64,000 bases of DNA from Reichenbachiella ulvae (lineage in GTDB: Bacteria; Bacteroidota; Bacteroidia; Cytophagales; Cyclobacteriaceae): the NCBI RefSeq assembly GCF_025833875.1, contig NZ_JAOYOD010000001.1, positions 1,054,001-1,118,000 on the forward strand, in the 5' to 3' direction. Shown one piece after another: positions 46,908-57,205 of the stretch (its first letter is position 1; each line of letters opens with the position of its first letter). Under the pieces are notes generated by a model that was given only the letters and a program-made list of their open reading frames with translations, was not told where the DNA came from and did not search any database. The translations under genes were made by a program, and so were the position numbers.

Positions 46908-48701
46908 TTACAACTGAATGCTCACTCCAAAATACGGCGAGACATATTGCGTGGCTTTATAACCATCTTCAGTAGGTGTGAAACTGTAGAAATAGTCAAC
47001 GCCTGTGACTATGAATCGATTCAAGTGATACACAAATCTCACTTTGGCCAATGATCTTTCGTCCAAGGTAAATGCATCTCCCAAATCAGTCAAGCCACCT
47101 TTGAAATACTTGGCATGTATCGAAAATTTGTCAAATAACCTGTCCACATCTGCATTGAGGGTGACTGTAGCAGGAGCGGATTCACTGATTTTATCTGGAA
47201 TCATCAGACTGCCTCCCAGACTCAATTTTTTTAGTACATGACCCGTTAGACTTCCATAGATTCCATGCATGCTTTCAGCGGTTGCTAGCGACATGATTTT
47301 GGCGTCCTTGTTGATTTCGTAGTAGGTGTCGAAAAACTGAGGAAGATAGTAATCAGAATAATTCAGTCTTTCAATTCGTAAATCAGTACTCAATAGGTCT
47401 GCAATGAAATGGAACCTGAAGTTTAATCCGGCACTGAAACCGGAACCATCTTCAAACTCACTTGATGGCATCATGATCGAACCACTGGTCTGTAAAGTAT
47501 TAATAGAATCCAATAGGGCATCCGTTTGGACACTGAGTTTTGAATAGTTGGCAAACAAATCGATTTGAATAAAAGGAATTCGAAGAAGCGTCATCCCAGC
47601 GTCAAAGTTGAATGCTGATATACCTTCTTGGGTCAATGCATAGCTAGTCGCTACCCCAGATTCTGTACTTAGTAGTTTGGTTTGGTCATTGTCTGAGACA
47701 TAAGATCCGCCGATCTCAAGGCTTCTAACGATCGGAATGGCCGTCCAGCTCATAGGACGAACATAAGGCCTTACAGCAAATAAGTTGAAGGAGGCGGGAT
47801 CAAAGTCAGAATATAATCCCTCGAGCCCAACCAAACCTCTAAAGTTGAAATCGTAGTGTAATCCAATCTTCCTTTTTTCATAGCTGATACTATTGGAGTA
47901 ATTGTTGATCAATCCTCCGTATCCAATCATGGTATTGGAGAAAGACCCTACTTTTACGTAAATCGGGTCTACTTTTTGTTGCCCAACCCTGACGTAACGA
48001 ATGAGTCTTGCGACTCCCACGCCGTCTTCAAACATTTCAGTTCGAATCTTTTGGTCGTCTATGCCATATAGGATAGGCACATCAATTCCTACACCTACTT
48101 TTCCCAGGTTGAGCTCTGGAGCCAGTACTAGACCCGCATAGGCTTTGCCGTCAATCATGGTGTAAGTAAAACCTCCGTTGATTGATGAAGAGCTATTCAT
48201 AGGAGGTAGACCTGCTCGGAAATCCTCTGCAGGTTCTTCATCTTTTTTCTTTTTGTCCCGTTCTTCTTTGCGGGCCTCTTTTTTAGCTTGTTTTAACGAG
48301 TCCTGCATCTGTTTTTGTTGTTCCAGTTCTGCTAGCTCATCAGCTGTTGGACCTGTTTCTTCCTCGATAGTAGTAGAGTCTACAAAGATGTATTTTTGCT
48401 GGACAGTGGTGTCAGAGGCGATAGCAGGGGAGTTGTCCAAAGAATCTACAGCTACTTCCTCTTGTTGCAACGTGTCTGATACCACGGGTGCTTCTTCAGT
48501 GATGAGGGTGTCTGCAGCAGGAGCCACTTCCTGTGTTTGTGAATCCTCTTCCTTTTGTTTGCGTTTCTTTTTCTTCTTTTTATCCAGATCTTCCCAGAGA
48601 TAAGAGTATTCTGCAAAAGGATCCTCTTCTTCTGTCTCTTGAGCAAGAGTGATGAAAGGCAGTAGGTTTAAGAATATTAATCCCAGTAAAACTTTTCTCA
48701 T
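46908..48701 (-). CDS. outer-membrane protein with charged N-terminal region and beta-barrel
   Basis: The 597 residues have a signal peptide (ending FITLAQ), then a highly charged, low-complexity stretch (DKKKKKKRKQKEEDSQTQE), Thr/Glu-rich spacers and a charged coiled coil (about 120-165, ELEQQKQMQDSLKQAKKEARKEERD). From about 175 to the end it is a barrel (SSINGGFTYTMIDGKAYAGLVLAPELNLG ... YFGVSIQL). I recognise no named family. The charged region may be periplasmic and interact with other proteins. Confidence 0.8.
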   Translation of the reverse strand: MRKVLLGLIFLNLLPFITLAQETEEEDPFAEYSYLWEDLDKKKKKKRKQKEEDSQTQEVAPAADTLITEEAPVVSDTLQQEEVAVDSLDNSPAIASDTTVQQKYIFVDSTTIEEETGPTADELAELEQQKQMQDSLKQAKKEARKEERDKKKKDEEPAEDFRAGLPPMNSSSSINGGFTYTMIDGKAYAGLVLAPELNLGKVGVGIDVPILYGIDDQKIRTEMFEDGVGVARLIRYVRVGQQKVDPIYVKVGSFSNTMIGYGGLINNYSNSISYEKRKIGLHYDFNFRGLVGLEGLYSDFDPASFNLFAVRPYVRPMSWTAIPIVRSLEIGGSYVSDNDQTKLLSTESGVATSYALTQEGISAFNFDAGMTLLRIPFIQIDLFANYSKLSVQTDALLDSINTLQTSGSIMMPSSEFEDGSGFSAGLNFRFHFIADLLSTDLRIERLNYSDYYLPQFFDTYYEINKDAKIMSLATAESMHGIYGSLTGHVLKKLSLGGSLMIPDKISESAPATVTLNADVDRLFDKFSIHAKYFKGGLTDLGDAFTLDERSLAKVRFVYHLNRFIVTGVDYFYSFTPTEDGYKATQYVSPYFGVSIQL

Positions 48702-49167
48702 AGCTGTCTATTTATCGATCTGCAAATATGTTGAATTTAGCTCAATTTTAGTTTTACTACCAAACGCTTGATCTTACAATTATTGTTGCTCAAGGTGTGA
48801 ATTGGTCTTTCGGATTGAATTTTTTATTGTTTGATAAAAAAACAAACCTCCTGAGTAGGAGGTTTGGACATCTTTAGGGAAGACTACCATAGCAATTAAT
48901 CTTCCACGAATTAGGGGGTAATAATATAAAGATGGATTAATATCTGATCATTTATAGGTTGCTGATTGCCAGTGAATTTAGTGATTCTGATGCTTAAATT
49001 CAAAATTAATTTTGAATAGCTTTCAAATTCAACTGGTATTATCTCCTTAATTGATCGAAATCGTAGAGGTTTACTCATTTTGAGGGGCAAATCCATCTGT
49101 TAATAGAATGGGGATTAGACTTATCGTTTGCTTAAAAAATGTAATTTCGAGCCAAATAGCTATTTAT
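48702..49167. other. intergenic region with minus-strand orphan terminator
   Basis: Gap of about 465 bases between a minus-strand and a plus-strand gene. It holds a minus-strand terminator at 48836-48866 without any minus-strand gene upstream of it, so an unannotated transcript or a very short ORF could end there. The remainder is AT-rich and featureless. Confidence 0.4.
48836..48866 (-). terminator. orphan minus-strand terminator
   Basis: CAAACCTCCT and AGGAGGTTTG form a perfect 10-bp stem with a 4-base loop. On the minus strand it is followed by seven T (the A-run at 48836-48842). Confidence 0.75.
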
Positions 49168-49746
49168 ATGACATCCAGAATTGTAGATATACCCAAAATA
49201 TTTCGATGTGATTTTACCGGAGCTTATTTTGATAAATGCATCAAATGTGAAAGCGACTTGATGCGAGGGGATCGACCTTATATCATCGAGAAAGCATTGA
49301 AACCATATGGTAGTTATGATTCCTACTCGACGCTTTTCGAATATGCGATGTGCATGAACTGCGCTGAGAGCATGAAAACAATGATGTCAAAAGACTCAAT
49401 GGCCAAGTTGATGGAGTTTTTTGCTCAAAACATGGACTTGAACAAGCATCGGCATCAAATGAATGAAGCCTATCCCTTACAGGCTTATAAATGGATCGAA
49501 AACTGTATAGTTTCTGGTAAAGCTGTTTCTGAAGTCTCAGAATGTCAGATTTATGCGGCCTGTGTTGGCGATCAATTGGTCTTTTCTGAGTTTCCATACA
49601 TGGTGGCAGGTTCTGTGTTGGATCAGATGGTCGAACTACTTTCAGCTGAAACTAAGGATGAACTGGATGGATTCAAAGATGAATATGTTGATGGACCTTC
49701 AGAATTTCAGGATTTACTACAATCAGGACCAAAGGTTTTCATTTGA
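49168..49746 (+). CDS. cysteine-motif protein of unknown function
   Basis: From ATG 49168 the 192 residues have CDFTGAYFDKCIKCESDL near the N-terminus and CMNCA about 50 residues later, a pattern of two CxxC-type pairs that suggests a zinc ribbon. The remainder is helical and acidic with no match I know (MKTMMSKDSMAKLMEFFAQNMDLNKHRHQMN). No signal peptide. It precedes the OmpA-type gene by about 140 bases. Confidence 0.7.
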   Translation: MTSRIVDIPKIFRCDFTGAYFDKCIKCESDLMRGDRPYIIEKALKPYGSYDSYSTLFEYAMCMNCAESMKTMMSKDSMAKLMEFFAQNMDLNKHRHQMNEAYPLQAYKWIENCIVSGKAVSEVSECQIYAACVGDQLVFSEFPYMVAGSVLDQMVELLSAETKDELDGFKDEYVDGPSEFQDLLQSGPKVFI

Positions 49747-49888
49747 AGCGATGCAGTAAGCCTTTAGCCCGGATCAAGCATTAATATTAAAATCATCATA
49801 TAGCGCTATGTTCAAAGTGCAATCTTATATTTGCTTCTTTTTTTCAACAAAAGTCCTAACTTTAGAATTAATCAAACGATATCAATTC

Positions 49889-51832
49889 ATGAAGAAATCA
49901 ATCAGTTATTACATAATAGCGCTTTTCATGGTGCTCGGGCAGGTAGCTACTGCTCAAACCACTAGTCTAAATGAAGCATTTAAGAATGCCTACAGAGGGG
50001 GAATCTCGGATTACAAAAAAGGAGATTACAAAGGTGCTGTGGAGAATTTTCAGGAAGCTCTGAAATACAGGAGCACTCATGAAAACTCCTGGTACTATGC
50101 AGGTCTTTCATTCGTAGCGGATCAAAATCCTGATCGTGCGATCTATTGTTTCAAGAAGTTGGAGTCCATTAATCCTGATTATAACCCGATGCTTTATAAA
50201 CACATAGCTGATGCATATGTGAATATGGAGCAACTATCGAAAGCACAGGATTATTACCAGAAATTTTATGATATGACTCCAGATGAGCCAAAAGAAATGG
50301 CTACTAAACATTTGGCAAAAAACAGGATCGAGTATGCTAAGAGAAGCCCTGAGATCAGAGCATCCAGCAATAGCACGGAACAACCTAAGCCACTTACCAA
50401 AGTGAATTCTGAACTACATGACTACACTCCACAGGTTAATCCAACTGGTACCAGACTTTACTTTACCAGTGTTAGACAAGGTGGGTTTGACTATATCAAA
50501 GATAGTTCTCGTTTGACCAATTTTGGGGAGGATGTCTATTTCTCAAGTTTTGAGAACAATGAATGGCAAGAACCAGAATTGATGCCAGAGCCAATTAATT
50601 CGATGTCTGATGATTTTGGGTCATCATTCACTGGAGATGGTTTGACTATGGTGTATGTAAGATGTGGTCGTGAAGAAAGCATTGGAGGATGCGATCTGTA
50701 CATTTCTTATTTTGAAAATGGAAAATGGACCGAACCAAAGAATATGGGTAATGTGGTGAACAGCGAGGCATGGGATTCTCAGCCTACCATTAGTTCTGAC
50801 GGTACCAGAATCATTTTTTCTTCTACCCGAGATGGAGGTTATGGGGATTCAGACCTCTATATGACTACTTTAAATCAATATGGTCAATGGGGTATACCTT
50901 GTAACCTGGGAAGTATTGTAAACACTCCTTTAAGTGATAAGAGTCCGTATTTGGCATCTGATGGTAAGTCTCTGTATTATGCTTCGGAAGGACATCCAGG
51001 ATATGGTCAATCGGATATATTTTATTCCTTGTTTGAAAATGAGAAATGGGGGATACCAATCAATGTAGGGGCGCCAATTAATTCTTCTGGTGATGACACC
51101 AATTTTAGTATTTCGGCTTCTGGTATGGGCTATTTTGCCTCTTCTAGGTTAGATGAAGGTAACTTCGATATTTTCGAAATGGAGCTGCCTGATCATCTAA
51201 AGCCAAAACCATCTGTTGTAGTACAGGGTATAGTGGCCAATGCCAACAATTCGGCTCCAATTGGTGCGGTTGTTTTGGTTGAAGATTTGGAAACTGGAGA
51301 ATTGATCGCCTTGAATAAAAGTAATGATGAGACTGGAGAGTATTTGATTGTATTGCCTGCAGGTCGTAGCTATAGTGTGTCTGCTACCAAGGAGGGGTAT
51401 TTCTTTTACTCACAGAGTTTTGATCTACCTGAAGATGCGAGCTATGCAGAAATCGAAAAGGATATCTTGCTAGAGCCGATAGAAAAAGGAACCAAGGTGG
51501 TATTGAACAATATCTTTTTTGAGTCAGGTCGTGCAGAGCTTAAACCAATCTCCTATGTGGAATTGAATAAGGCAGTTCAGCTGTTGAAAGACAATGAATC
51601 CATGGTGATCGAAGTAGGTGGATATACAGATAATGTGGGTGCTGAAGATGCCAATCAAAGATTGTCACAGGCTAGAGCGAATGCCGTAGTTGATTACATG
51701 GTATTGGCGGGGATAGAGCAGAGCAGACTTCAGTCTAAAGGTTATGGAGAATCCAACCCAATCGCAGACAATAGTACACCTGAAGGCCGAACAGCCAATC
51801 GACGTACCGAATTTGTTATTGTAGAATTTTAA
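49889..51832 (+). CDS. OmpA-family protein with TPR and PD40 repeats
   Basis: The 647 residues start with a signal peptide (MKKSISYYIIALFMVLGQVATAQ; an earlier start is less likely). TPRs (about 30-150) are followed by PD40 propeller repeats (about 195-440, e.g. LYFTSVRQGGFDYIKDSS, IIFSSTRDGGYGDSDLYM), a CarboxypepD_reg-like domain (about 450-535) and a C-terminal OmpA domain (about 545-647) with IEVGGYTDNVGAEDANQRLSQARANAVVDYM and NRRTEF that binds peptidoglycan. The combination is common in Bacteroidota outer-membrane proteins such as PorE/gliding-related ones, but this copy's role is unknown. Confidence 0.93.
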   Translation: MKKSISYYIIALFMVLGQVATAQTTSLNEAFKNAYRGGISDYKKGDYKGAVENFQEALKYRSTHENSWYYAGLSFVADQNPDRAIYCFKKLESINPDYNPMLYKHIADAYVNMEQLSKAQDYYQKFYDMTPDEPKEMATKHLAKNRIEYAKRSPEIRASSNSTEQPKPLTKVNSELHDYTPQVNPTGTRLYFTSVRQGGFDYIKDSSRLTNFGEDVYFSSFENNEWQEPELMPEPINSMSDDFGSSFTGDGLTMVYVRCGREESIGGCDLYISYFENGKWTEPKNMGNVVNSEAWDSQPTISSDGTRIIFSSTRDGGYGDSDLYMTTLNQYGQWGIPCNLGSIVNTPLSDKSPYLASDGKSLYYASEGHPGYGQSDIFYSLFENEKWGIPINVGAPINSSGDDTNFSISASGMGYFASSRLDEGNFDIFEMELPDHLKPKPSVVVQGIVANANNSAPIGAVVLVEDLETGELIALNKSNDETGEYLIVLPAGRSYSVSATKEGYFFYSQSFDLPEDASYAEIEKDILLEPIEKGTKVVLNNIFFESGRAELKPISYVELNKAVQLLKDNESMVIEVGGYTDNVGAEDANQRLSQARANAVVDYMVLAGIEQSRLQSKGYGESNPIADNSTPEGRTANRRTEFVIVEF

Positions 51833-51838
51833 ATACGG

Positions 51839-51863
51839 GCCGTCTCATAGAGACGGCTTTTTT
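51839..51863 (+). terminator. intrinsic terminator
   Basis: GCCGTCTC / GAGACGGC with a 3-base loop and six T, 6 bases after the OmpA-family stop. Confidence 0.9.
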
Positions 51864-51997
51864 GTTTCTAAATATTGTCATCTATTGAATAATATTTGGT
51901 TAACTTTCATTTGAGGTATCAAAGAATGCAGCAATTTCATAGTCCCTCTTTTAATCAGCTATTAGTTAAATATTTATTCGAGATCACCCAATAGAGG

Positions 51998-54900
51998 ATG
52001 GAAAGATTGGTTTTGAAAGGTGTGTGCTGTCTGAATAGTTTTATCAGGAAGGGTTTACTTGGCTTAATTGCGATGCTGGGTTGTTTTACAATGGCCTATA
52101 GCGATGATGTTCAAGCAATAGGAGACTTAACCGACTATAGTATCTATCAATGGACAGCTAAAGACGGTCTCACTTCTAATAACATTACTTCAGTTTATCA
52201 GGACTCCAGAGGACTTATCTGGTTGACCTCCTTTAATGGTGTCATGATCTATGATACGGAAAGAATCGAGGTATACGATAAAAATCATTTTCCTTTTCTC
52301 GACAATGATGGTTTCCACAGTGTATCTGAATTGTCTGACAGTACAGTGCTACTTGGCTCACAGGGAAATGGTATTATTAAATTTAAGAATGGACAGTTTG
52401 ATAAACTCAACATCTCCCAGGGACCTGAGCCAAAATCTATTAGATGCATCCTGGTAGATGAGAATGATAATATTTACACCGGTACTGATAATCTGGGCTT
52501 GATCAAAATAAGTGGAAATAATAGTCAAAGTATTCTTGAAGAAGAATTAGGGAAGCTGACCATTAAATCTATCTGCAAGGGCAAGAATGGAGCGATATGG
52601 ATAGGTACAGAGGGGCAGGGAGTATATTCTATCAGTGCAACTGATACGTTGCATTTTGGAGTAAAAGACGGACTACACAGCAATACAATCAATGCACTAG
52701 GAGTAGACGCGTATGGAAGAATACATGTCGGAAACAATGGGGGGTATCAGGTAATTGATGCAGCCAATAATGTTCTGAGCTATCCTGAGCTCAAAGACAT
52801 CTATGTCAATACACTGTTTCTTGATAATGAAGGAGCAGTTTGGTTAGGTTCTGAGTTAGGTGTATTCAAGTTTCATGAAGACAGTAGAAAACTGAGTAAA
52901 CTTGCCTCCAAAAGAGGGGTCGATTTGGTGCGAATTTCTAAGATTACTTCTGATAATGAAGGGAACATTTGGGTCTCTTCCAATAGATCTGGGCTCATGA
53001 GATTCAAGGAAAGTTTAGTTAGTACCATATTGAAGCCCACAATCTCTGGGGATAGAATATTTGTAGTCTATGAGTCTCAAGATGGTAGGAGGTTTGTGAC
53101 GACTGATCAACCTTATATCGATATATGTGATTCCGTTTGCCAAAGACTTGAGCTCAAATCCAATTTGTATGACAATGGGGTTAGAGATATACTATTTGAT
53201 TCAGACAGTAGTTTGTGGTTTGCCACTTATGGTGGCATGATTCACTACCAGGATGGAGAAGAGAGCGTATATGATATCAATGAAGGTATGCCTGCCAATA
53301 ATTTTAGAGTAGTTCATAAAGACCAGTTTGGAAACTATTGGTTTGGGAGCAGGTCTGGTGGATTGGTCAAATTCAGAGATGGTGAGATCAAGCAGATATA
53401 TAATCGCGACAATGGACTAGAATCAAATTTTATTTTATCCATTGAGGAGTCTGCAGCAGGCAATCTTTATTTGGGTACTCATAGTGGTGGGTTGACAGTT
53501 TTGAGTCCAGATGGTGATATGAAGATTTACCATCTCAAGGAGGACGATTCTGGTGTCTTGTTTTTCAATATTGATTTGAATGAGGATGGAACGGCATTAC
53601 TGGCGTCCACGATTGGTATTGTGTATTTCGATGGTAAGAACCTTGATCTAGTTCAATTAAAATATGATCCAATTAGTAGAACCTTTTTTGATATCATAAA
53701 AGATGACTTTGGTAGTATTTGGGTGACGTCAAACAAAGGGGTCCTGCGTATTAGTACAAAAGAATTTGAGGCCTACAAAAGAGGAGAGATTTCAGAGCTT
53801 GGGTATCAGGTTTTGGACGAAAATGACGGCATGTACAATGAAGAATGTACAGGTGCCACTCGAGCAACTAAAATGAAAGATGGTCGAATTATGATTCCTA
53901 CTTTAGCGGGCGTGTGTGTGCTGGATCCTAGAAAAATGAGCGATGAAGTTTATGTTCCTAATGTGATTATTAGACATATGATTGCTGATCAGGAAACGGA
54001 ATTGGCTATCATAACTCAGGAAGAGCTAGAAGTAAATCCTGAGGTGAAAAGATTGGCTTTTCAGTTTGCTGCATTGAGCTTTTTGTCTCCGGAAAGGAAT
54101 GTATATAAGTACATGTTGAAAGGGTTTGATAGTCAATGGAGTGAGCCTACCACTCTTGGTGAGATTGAATACACCAATTTAAGGCCAGGAGAATACACCT
54201 TTCAGGTTATGGCAAGTCATGATGGAGAACATTGGAGTTCAGAACCAGCCTCTCTTCAGTTTATTGTCAAGCCATATTTTTATGAAACTATATGGTTTTT
54301 GCTTCTTGTAGCCATTTTCGTGTTCTTGCTTATATGGGCGATATATGAATGGAGGCTTTCATTTATCAATCGTCAAAACAAAGAGCTGAAAAAAGTAAAT
54401 GAAGAGTTGGATCGCTTTGTTTATAGTGCTTCGCACGAAATGCGTTCTCCGTTGTCCTCTATTTTGGGATTGGTGCATATAGCACGTTCGGATAAGTCTG
54501 GTGATTTAAATATGTATTTCAATCACATTGAGTCCAGCGTGATGCGTTTGGATGATTTCATAAAGGATATAATAGATTATTCGAGAAATGCTCGCCTGGG
54601 TGTGATTAGCCAGGAAATAGACTTGAGGGAGTTAATTGATAGCATTCTACACGGGATTAGTTTTACGGAAAACTATAAAATAATTAGTCATAATATAGAT
54701 ATTCCTGAAGGGCTAATATTCAATTCGGATCGTGGAAGACTGAAGATAGTTTTGAGTAATTTGATTACCAATGCCTTTAAGCATCATGCTCCTGATAAGG
54801 TGAAGAATCCATGGGTAAGTATCAAAGTTGAAAAGTTGTTGGAGGGAATCAGAATTGAAATTCAGGATAATGGATTGGGTATTGACCCGAAACATATCAG

Positions 54901-55075
54901 TGATATATTCAAGATGTTCTATAGAGCTACAACTCTCAATGACGGATCAGGATTAGGGTTGTATATGGTTAAGGAAATTATTGCCAAGTTGAATGGAACA
55001 GTAGATGTCCATTCAGAATTACAAAAGGGAACTACTTTTGAGGTTTATATTCCAGAATTGCCTGCCAAGGATTAA
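51998..55075 (+). CDS. Reg_prop/Y_Y_Y membrane histidine kinase
   Basis: The 1025 residues have a short N-terminal signal/anchor, two-propeller Reg_prop repeats (about 45-640; DGLTSNNITSVYQDSRGLIWL, GNIWVSSNRSGLMRF), a Y_Y_Y domain (about 690-765), a transmembrane helix (about 766-786), HisKA with His813 in SASHEMRSPLSSILGLVH and HATPase_c with GSGLGLYMVKEII. The lack of receiver and AraC output domains separates it from hybrid HTCS sensors of polysaccharide utilisation. No receiver gene lies next to it, so its partner is elsewhere. Confidence 0.92.
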   Translation: MERLVLKGVCCLNSFIRKGLLGLIAMLGCFTMAYSDDVQAIGDLTDYSIYQWTAKDGLTSNNITSVYQDSRGLIWLTSFNGVMIYDTERIEVYDKNHFPFLDNDGFHSVSELSDSTVLLGSQGNGIIKFKNGQFDKLNISQGPEPKSIRCILVDENDNIYTGTDNLGLIKISGNNSQSILEEELGKLTIKSICKGKNGAIWIGTEGQGVYSISATDTLHFGVKDGLHSNTINALGVDAYGRIHVGNNGGYQVIDAANNVLSYPELKDIYVNTLFLDNEGAVWLGSELGVFKFHEDSRKLSKLASKRGVDLVRISKITSDNEGNIWVSSNRSGLMRFKESLVSTILKPTISGDRIFVVYESQDGRRFVTTDQPYIDICDSVCQRLELKSNLYDNGVRDILFDSDSSLWFATYGGMIHYQDGEESVYDINEGMPANNFRVVHKDQFGNYWFGSRSGGLVKFRDGEIKQIYNRDNGLESNFILSIEESAAGNLYLGTHSGGLTVLSPDGDMKIYHLKEDDSGVLFFNIDLNEDGTALLASTIGIVYFDGKNLDLVQLKYDPISRTFFDIIKDDFGSIWVTSNKGVLRISTKEFEAYKRGEISELGYQVLDENDGMYNEECTGATRATKMKDGRIMIPTLAGVCVLDPRKMSDEVYVPNVIIRHMIADQETELAIITQEELEVNPEVKRLAFQFAALSFLSPERNVYKYMLKGFDSQWSEPTTLGEIEYTNLRPGEYTFQVMASHDGEHWSSEPASLQFIVKPYFYETIWFLLLVAIFVFLLIWAIYEWRLSFINRQNKELKKVNEELDRFVYSASHEMRSPLSSILGLVHIARSDKSGDLNMYFNHIESSVMRLDDFIKDIIDYSRNARLGVISQEIDLRELIDSILHGISFTENYKIISHNIDIPEGLIFNSDRGRLKIVLSNLITNAFKHHAPDKVKNPWVSIKVEKLLEGIRIEIQDNGLGIDPKHISDIFKMFYRATTLNDGSGLGLYMVKEIIAKLNGTVDVHSELQKGTTFEVYIPELPAKD

Positions 55076-55163
55076 AATTGAATGGTAACTTAGGTAAACT
55101 ACTTATTGTAACTTTGGTTAATAACGGTTTACTTTGAATACACAATCCGTAATTAGGGACTAA

Positions 55164-55490
55164 ATGAAACCAAACATCTTTTTTATAGGCTTCAGGATAT
55201 TTCTTGTATGCTTTTCATGTTTGTTTCTTCTCAATACCGTTCTTCCTGAAATCTTTATATCTAATCATGATTTTGCTATTGAAAATAGTGACCTGGATGA
55301 GAAGGAATCGGAAGAGAAAAATGAGGAATTGAAGGAAAAACTACAAGTAGAGTCTCCTCTTCTTTATCAACTTGTGTTCCTAGTAGATTTCAATATGGCC
55401 GAAAAGGCCTTTTGCCACTATCTTTTTAAACTTTCGGAGAGGTGCCAAACGGTGCTTAACCCACCCCCAGATCATTTTTTATTAGCTTAG
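55164..55490 (+). CDS. small membrane-anchored protein upstream of SulP
   Basis: The 108 residues have one N-terminal hydrophobic segment (IFFIGFRIFLVCFSCLFLLNTVLPEIF), then an acidic coiled region (ENSDLDEKESEEKNEELKEKL) and a short hydrophobic or basic tail. No family known. It lies 70 bases ahead of the SulP gene and may be co-transcribed. Confidence 0.65.
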   Translation: MKPNIFFIGFRIFLVCFSCLFLLNTVLPEIFISNHDFAIENSDLDEKESEEKNEELKEKLQVESPLLYQLVFLVDFNMAEKAFCHYLFKLSERCQTVLNPPPDHFLLA

Positions 55491-55559
55491 AGCTAACCTT
55501 AATTTTTATAAGAAATTGATTTCAAATTTTGCTCAAGTAGCAATTAATAACGCACTTTA

Positions 55560-57167
55560 ATGAATGATTCACATAAGTCAGGATTCCTGTCGAATATCAG
55601 CAGGGACCTGCCAGCTAGTATAGTTGTTTTTTTGGTGGCAGTGCCACTTTGTTTAGGGATTGCGCTTGCCTCAGGAGCGCCACTTTTTTCTGGAATTATT
55701 GCAGGGATTGTAGGGGGTATTGTGGTTGGACTTATTTCAGGTTCTAGTCTTGGGGTAAGTGGTCCGGCCGCAGGTTTGGCAGTAATAGTTCTTAATTCAA
55801 TCACAGAATTAGGAAGTTTTGAGAATTTTCTACTTGCAGTCGTGATTGCAGGTGTATTACAGATAGTTTTGGGGATTGCCAAAGCAGGGGTTTTAGGTTA
55901 TTATCTACCCTCATCGGTGATCAAAGGTATGCTTTCGGGTATCGGAGTTATCATCATCTTAAAACAAATCCCACATGCTTTTGGGTATGACGCTGATCCA
56001 GAAGGAGACATGGATTTCTTTCAGCCTGATGGTCACAATACATTTTCTGAGATACTTTATGCCTTTGAAAATATTACTCCAGGCGCAGTAATTATTGGCT
56101 TTTTGGGACTGGCCATTTTAATCCTGTGGGAAAGGCCTTTTATGAAGAAAATGACCTTTACCAAATATGTCAATGGTCCACTGGTGGCAGTAGCTGTGGG
56201 TATTGTTTTGAATTTGGTGTTTGAGTCTATCCCTACCTTATCTCTACATGGTGATCATGTGGTAACTATACCAGTGACTACTTCATTTGATGAGTTCCTT
56301 GGTTTGTTTGCAACGCCTAATTGGTCTATGATCGGTGAAAAGCAAATATATATTGTCGCGTTTACCATAGCGGTGGTTGCCAGTTTGGAAACCTTGCTGA
56401 GTGTAGAGGCAGCTGATAAATTGGATCCAGAAAGAAGAATCACACCAACCAATAGAGAATTGGTGGCACAGGGGATTGGGAATTCAGTTTCAGGGTTGAT
56501 AGGTGGTTTGCCTGTTACTCAGGTGATCGTGAGGAGTTCTGCCAATATCCAATCAGGAGGTAAAACAAAGGCTTCTGCTGTCTTTCATGGTATTTTCCTC
56601 ATGATATGTGCATTGGCGGTTCCTCAGGTTCTGAATATGATTCCATTGGCCAGTTTGGCTGCAGTATTGATAGTGGTAGGGTTCAAATTAGTTAAGCCAT
56701 CCATGTTTGTGGAAATGTATAAAACAGGTAACGATCAGTTTTATTCTTACATTATTACAATTCTAGGACTTGTATTTACAGATCTTCTGATGGGAATCGG
56801 GATGGGGCTTGTAGTAGCAATTATGTTTATTCTGTGGAATAACTTCAAAACCCCATATCATTTTGATCCAGATCATGTGAAGGAAGGGCAGCCTATCACA
56901 ATAGCCTTGTCGGACAATGTGACTTTCTTGAATAAGGCAAGTATCATAAAGACTTTTAATGTGCTACCCGATGATAGCGAAGTAATCATTGATGCCACGC
57001 GAACCCAGGAAATACATTGGGATGTGATGGAGCTGATAGAAGATTTTAAAATCAATAGCAAAAACAGAGGAATTGATTTAAAATTGGTCGGGTTTGATCA
57101 TTTTAAGACCGGAGTATCAGAAGAAGTGTTTCATGCACATTTTTCTGAGAGCAACGGAAAAAAATAG
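55560..57167 (+). CDS. SulP-family anion transporter
   Basis: The 535 residues have 10-14 transmembrane helices and a C-terminal STAS domain (about 440-530, ITIALSDNVTFLNKASIIKTF ... VIIDATRT). N-terminal FLVAVPLCLGIALASGAPLFSGIIAGIVGG and GVSGPAAGLAVIV are the SulP signature. Members carry sulfate, bicarbonate or other anions; the GPAAGLAV subtype is common as bicarbonate or sulfate transporter, and no carbonic anhydrase is adjacent, so substrate is open. Confidence 0.94.
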   Translation: MNDSHKSGFLSNISRDLPASIVVFLVAVPLCLGIALASGAPLFSGIIAGIVGGIVVGLISGSSLGVSGPAAGLAVIVLNSITELGSFENFLLAVVIAGVLQIVLGIAKAGVLGYYLPSSVIKGMLSGIGVIIILKQIPHAFGYDADPEGDMDFFQPDGHNTFSEILYAFENITPGAVIIGFLGLAILILWERPFMKKMTFTKYVNGPLVAVAVGIVLNLVFESIPTLSLHGDHVVTIPVTTSFDEFLGLFATPNWSMIGEKQIYIVAFTIAVVASLETLLSVEAADKLDPERRITPTNRELVAQGIGNSVSGLIGGLPVTQVIVRSSANIQSGGKTKASAVFHGIFLMICALAVPQVLNMIPLASLAAVLIVVGFKLVKPSMFVEMYKTGNDQFYSYIITILGLVFTDLLMGIGMGLVVAIMFILWNNFKTPYHFDPDHVKEGQPITIALSDNVTFLNKASIIKTFNVLPDDSEVIIDATRTQEIHWDVMELIEDFKINSKNRGIDLKLVGFDHFKTGVSEEVFHAHFSESNGKK

Positions 57168-57205
57168 CAAGCTTCTATATTTACTACTACGAAGAGGTAT
57201 TGCAG

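Noticed and set aside
48178..48603. 141-residue Ser/Cys/Phe-rich open frame
   Set aside because: Antisense to the charged region of the barrel gene; low complexity explains the open frame.
48911..49096. 61-residue open frame before the orphan minus-strand terminator
   Set aside because: No start context or family resemblance; kept only as a possible transcript.
51998..55075. Hybrid two-component system (HTCS) of a polysaccharide locus
   Set aside because: The protein ends after HATPase_c with no receiver or AraC domain, and no SusCD or glycoside hydrolase genes are nearby.
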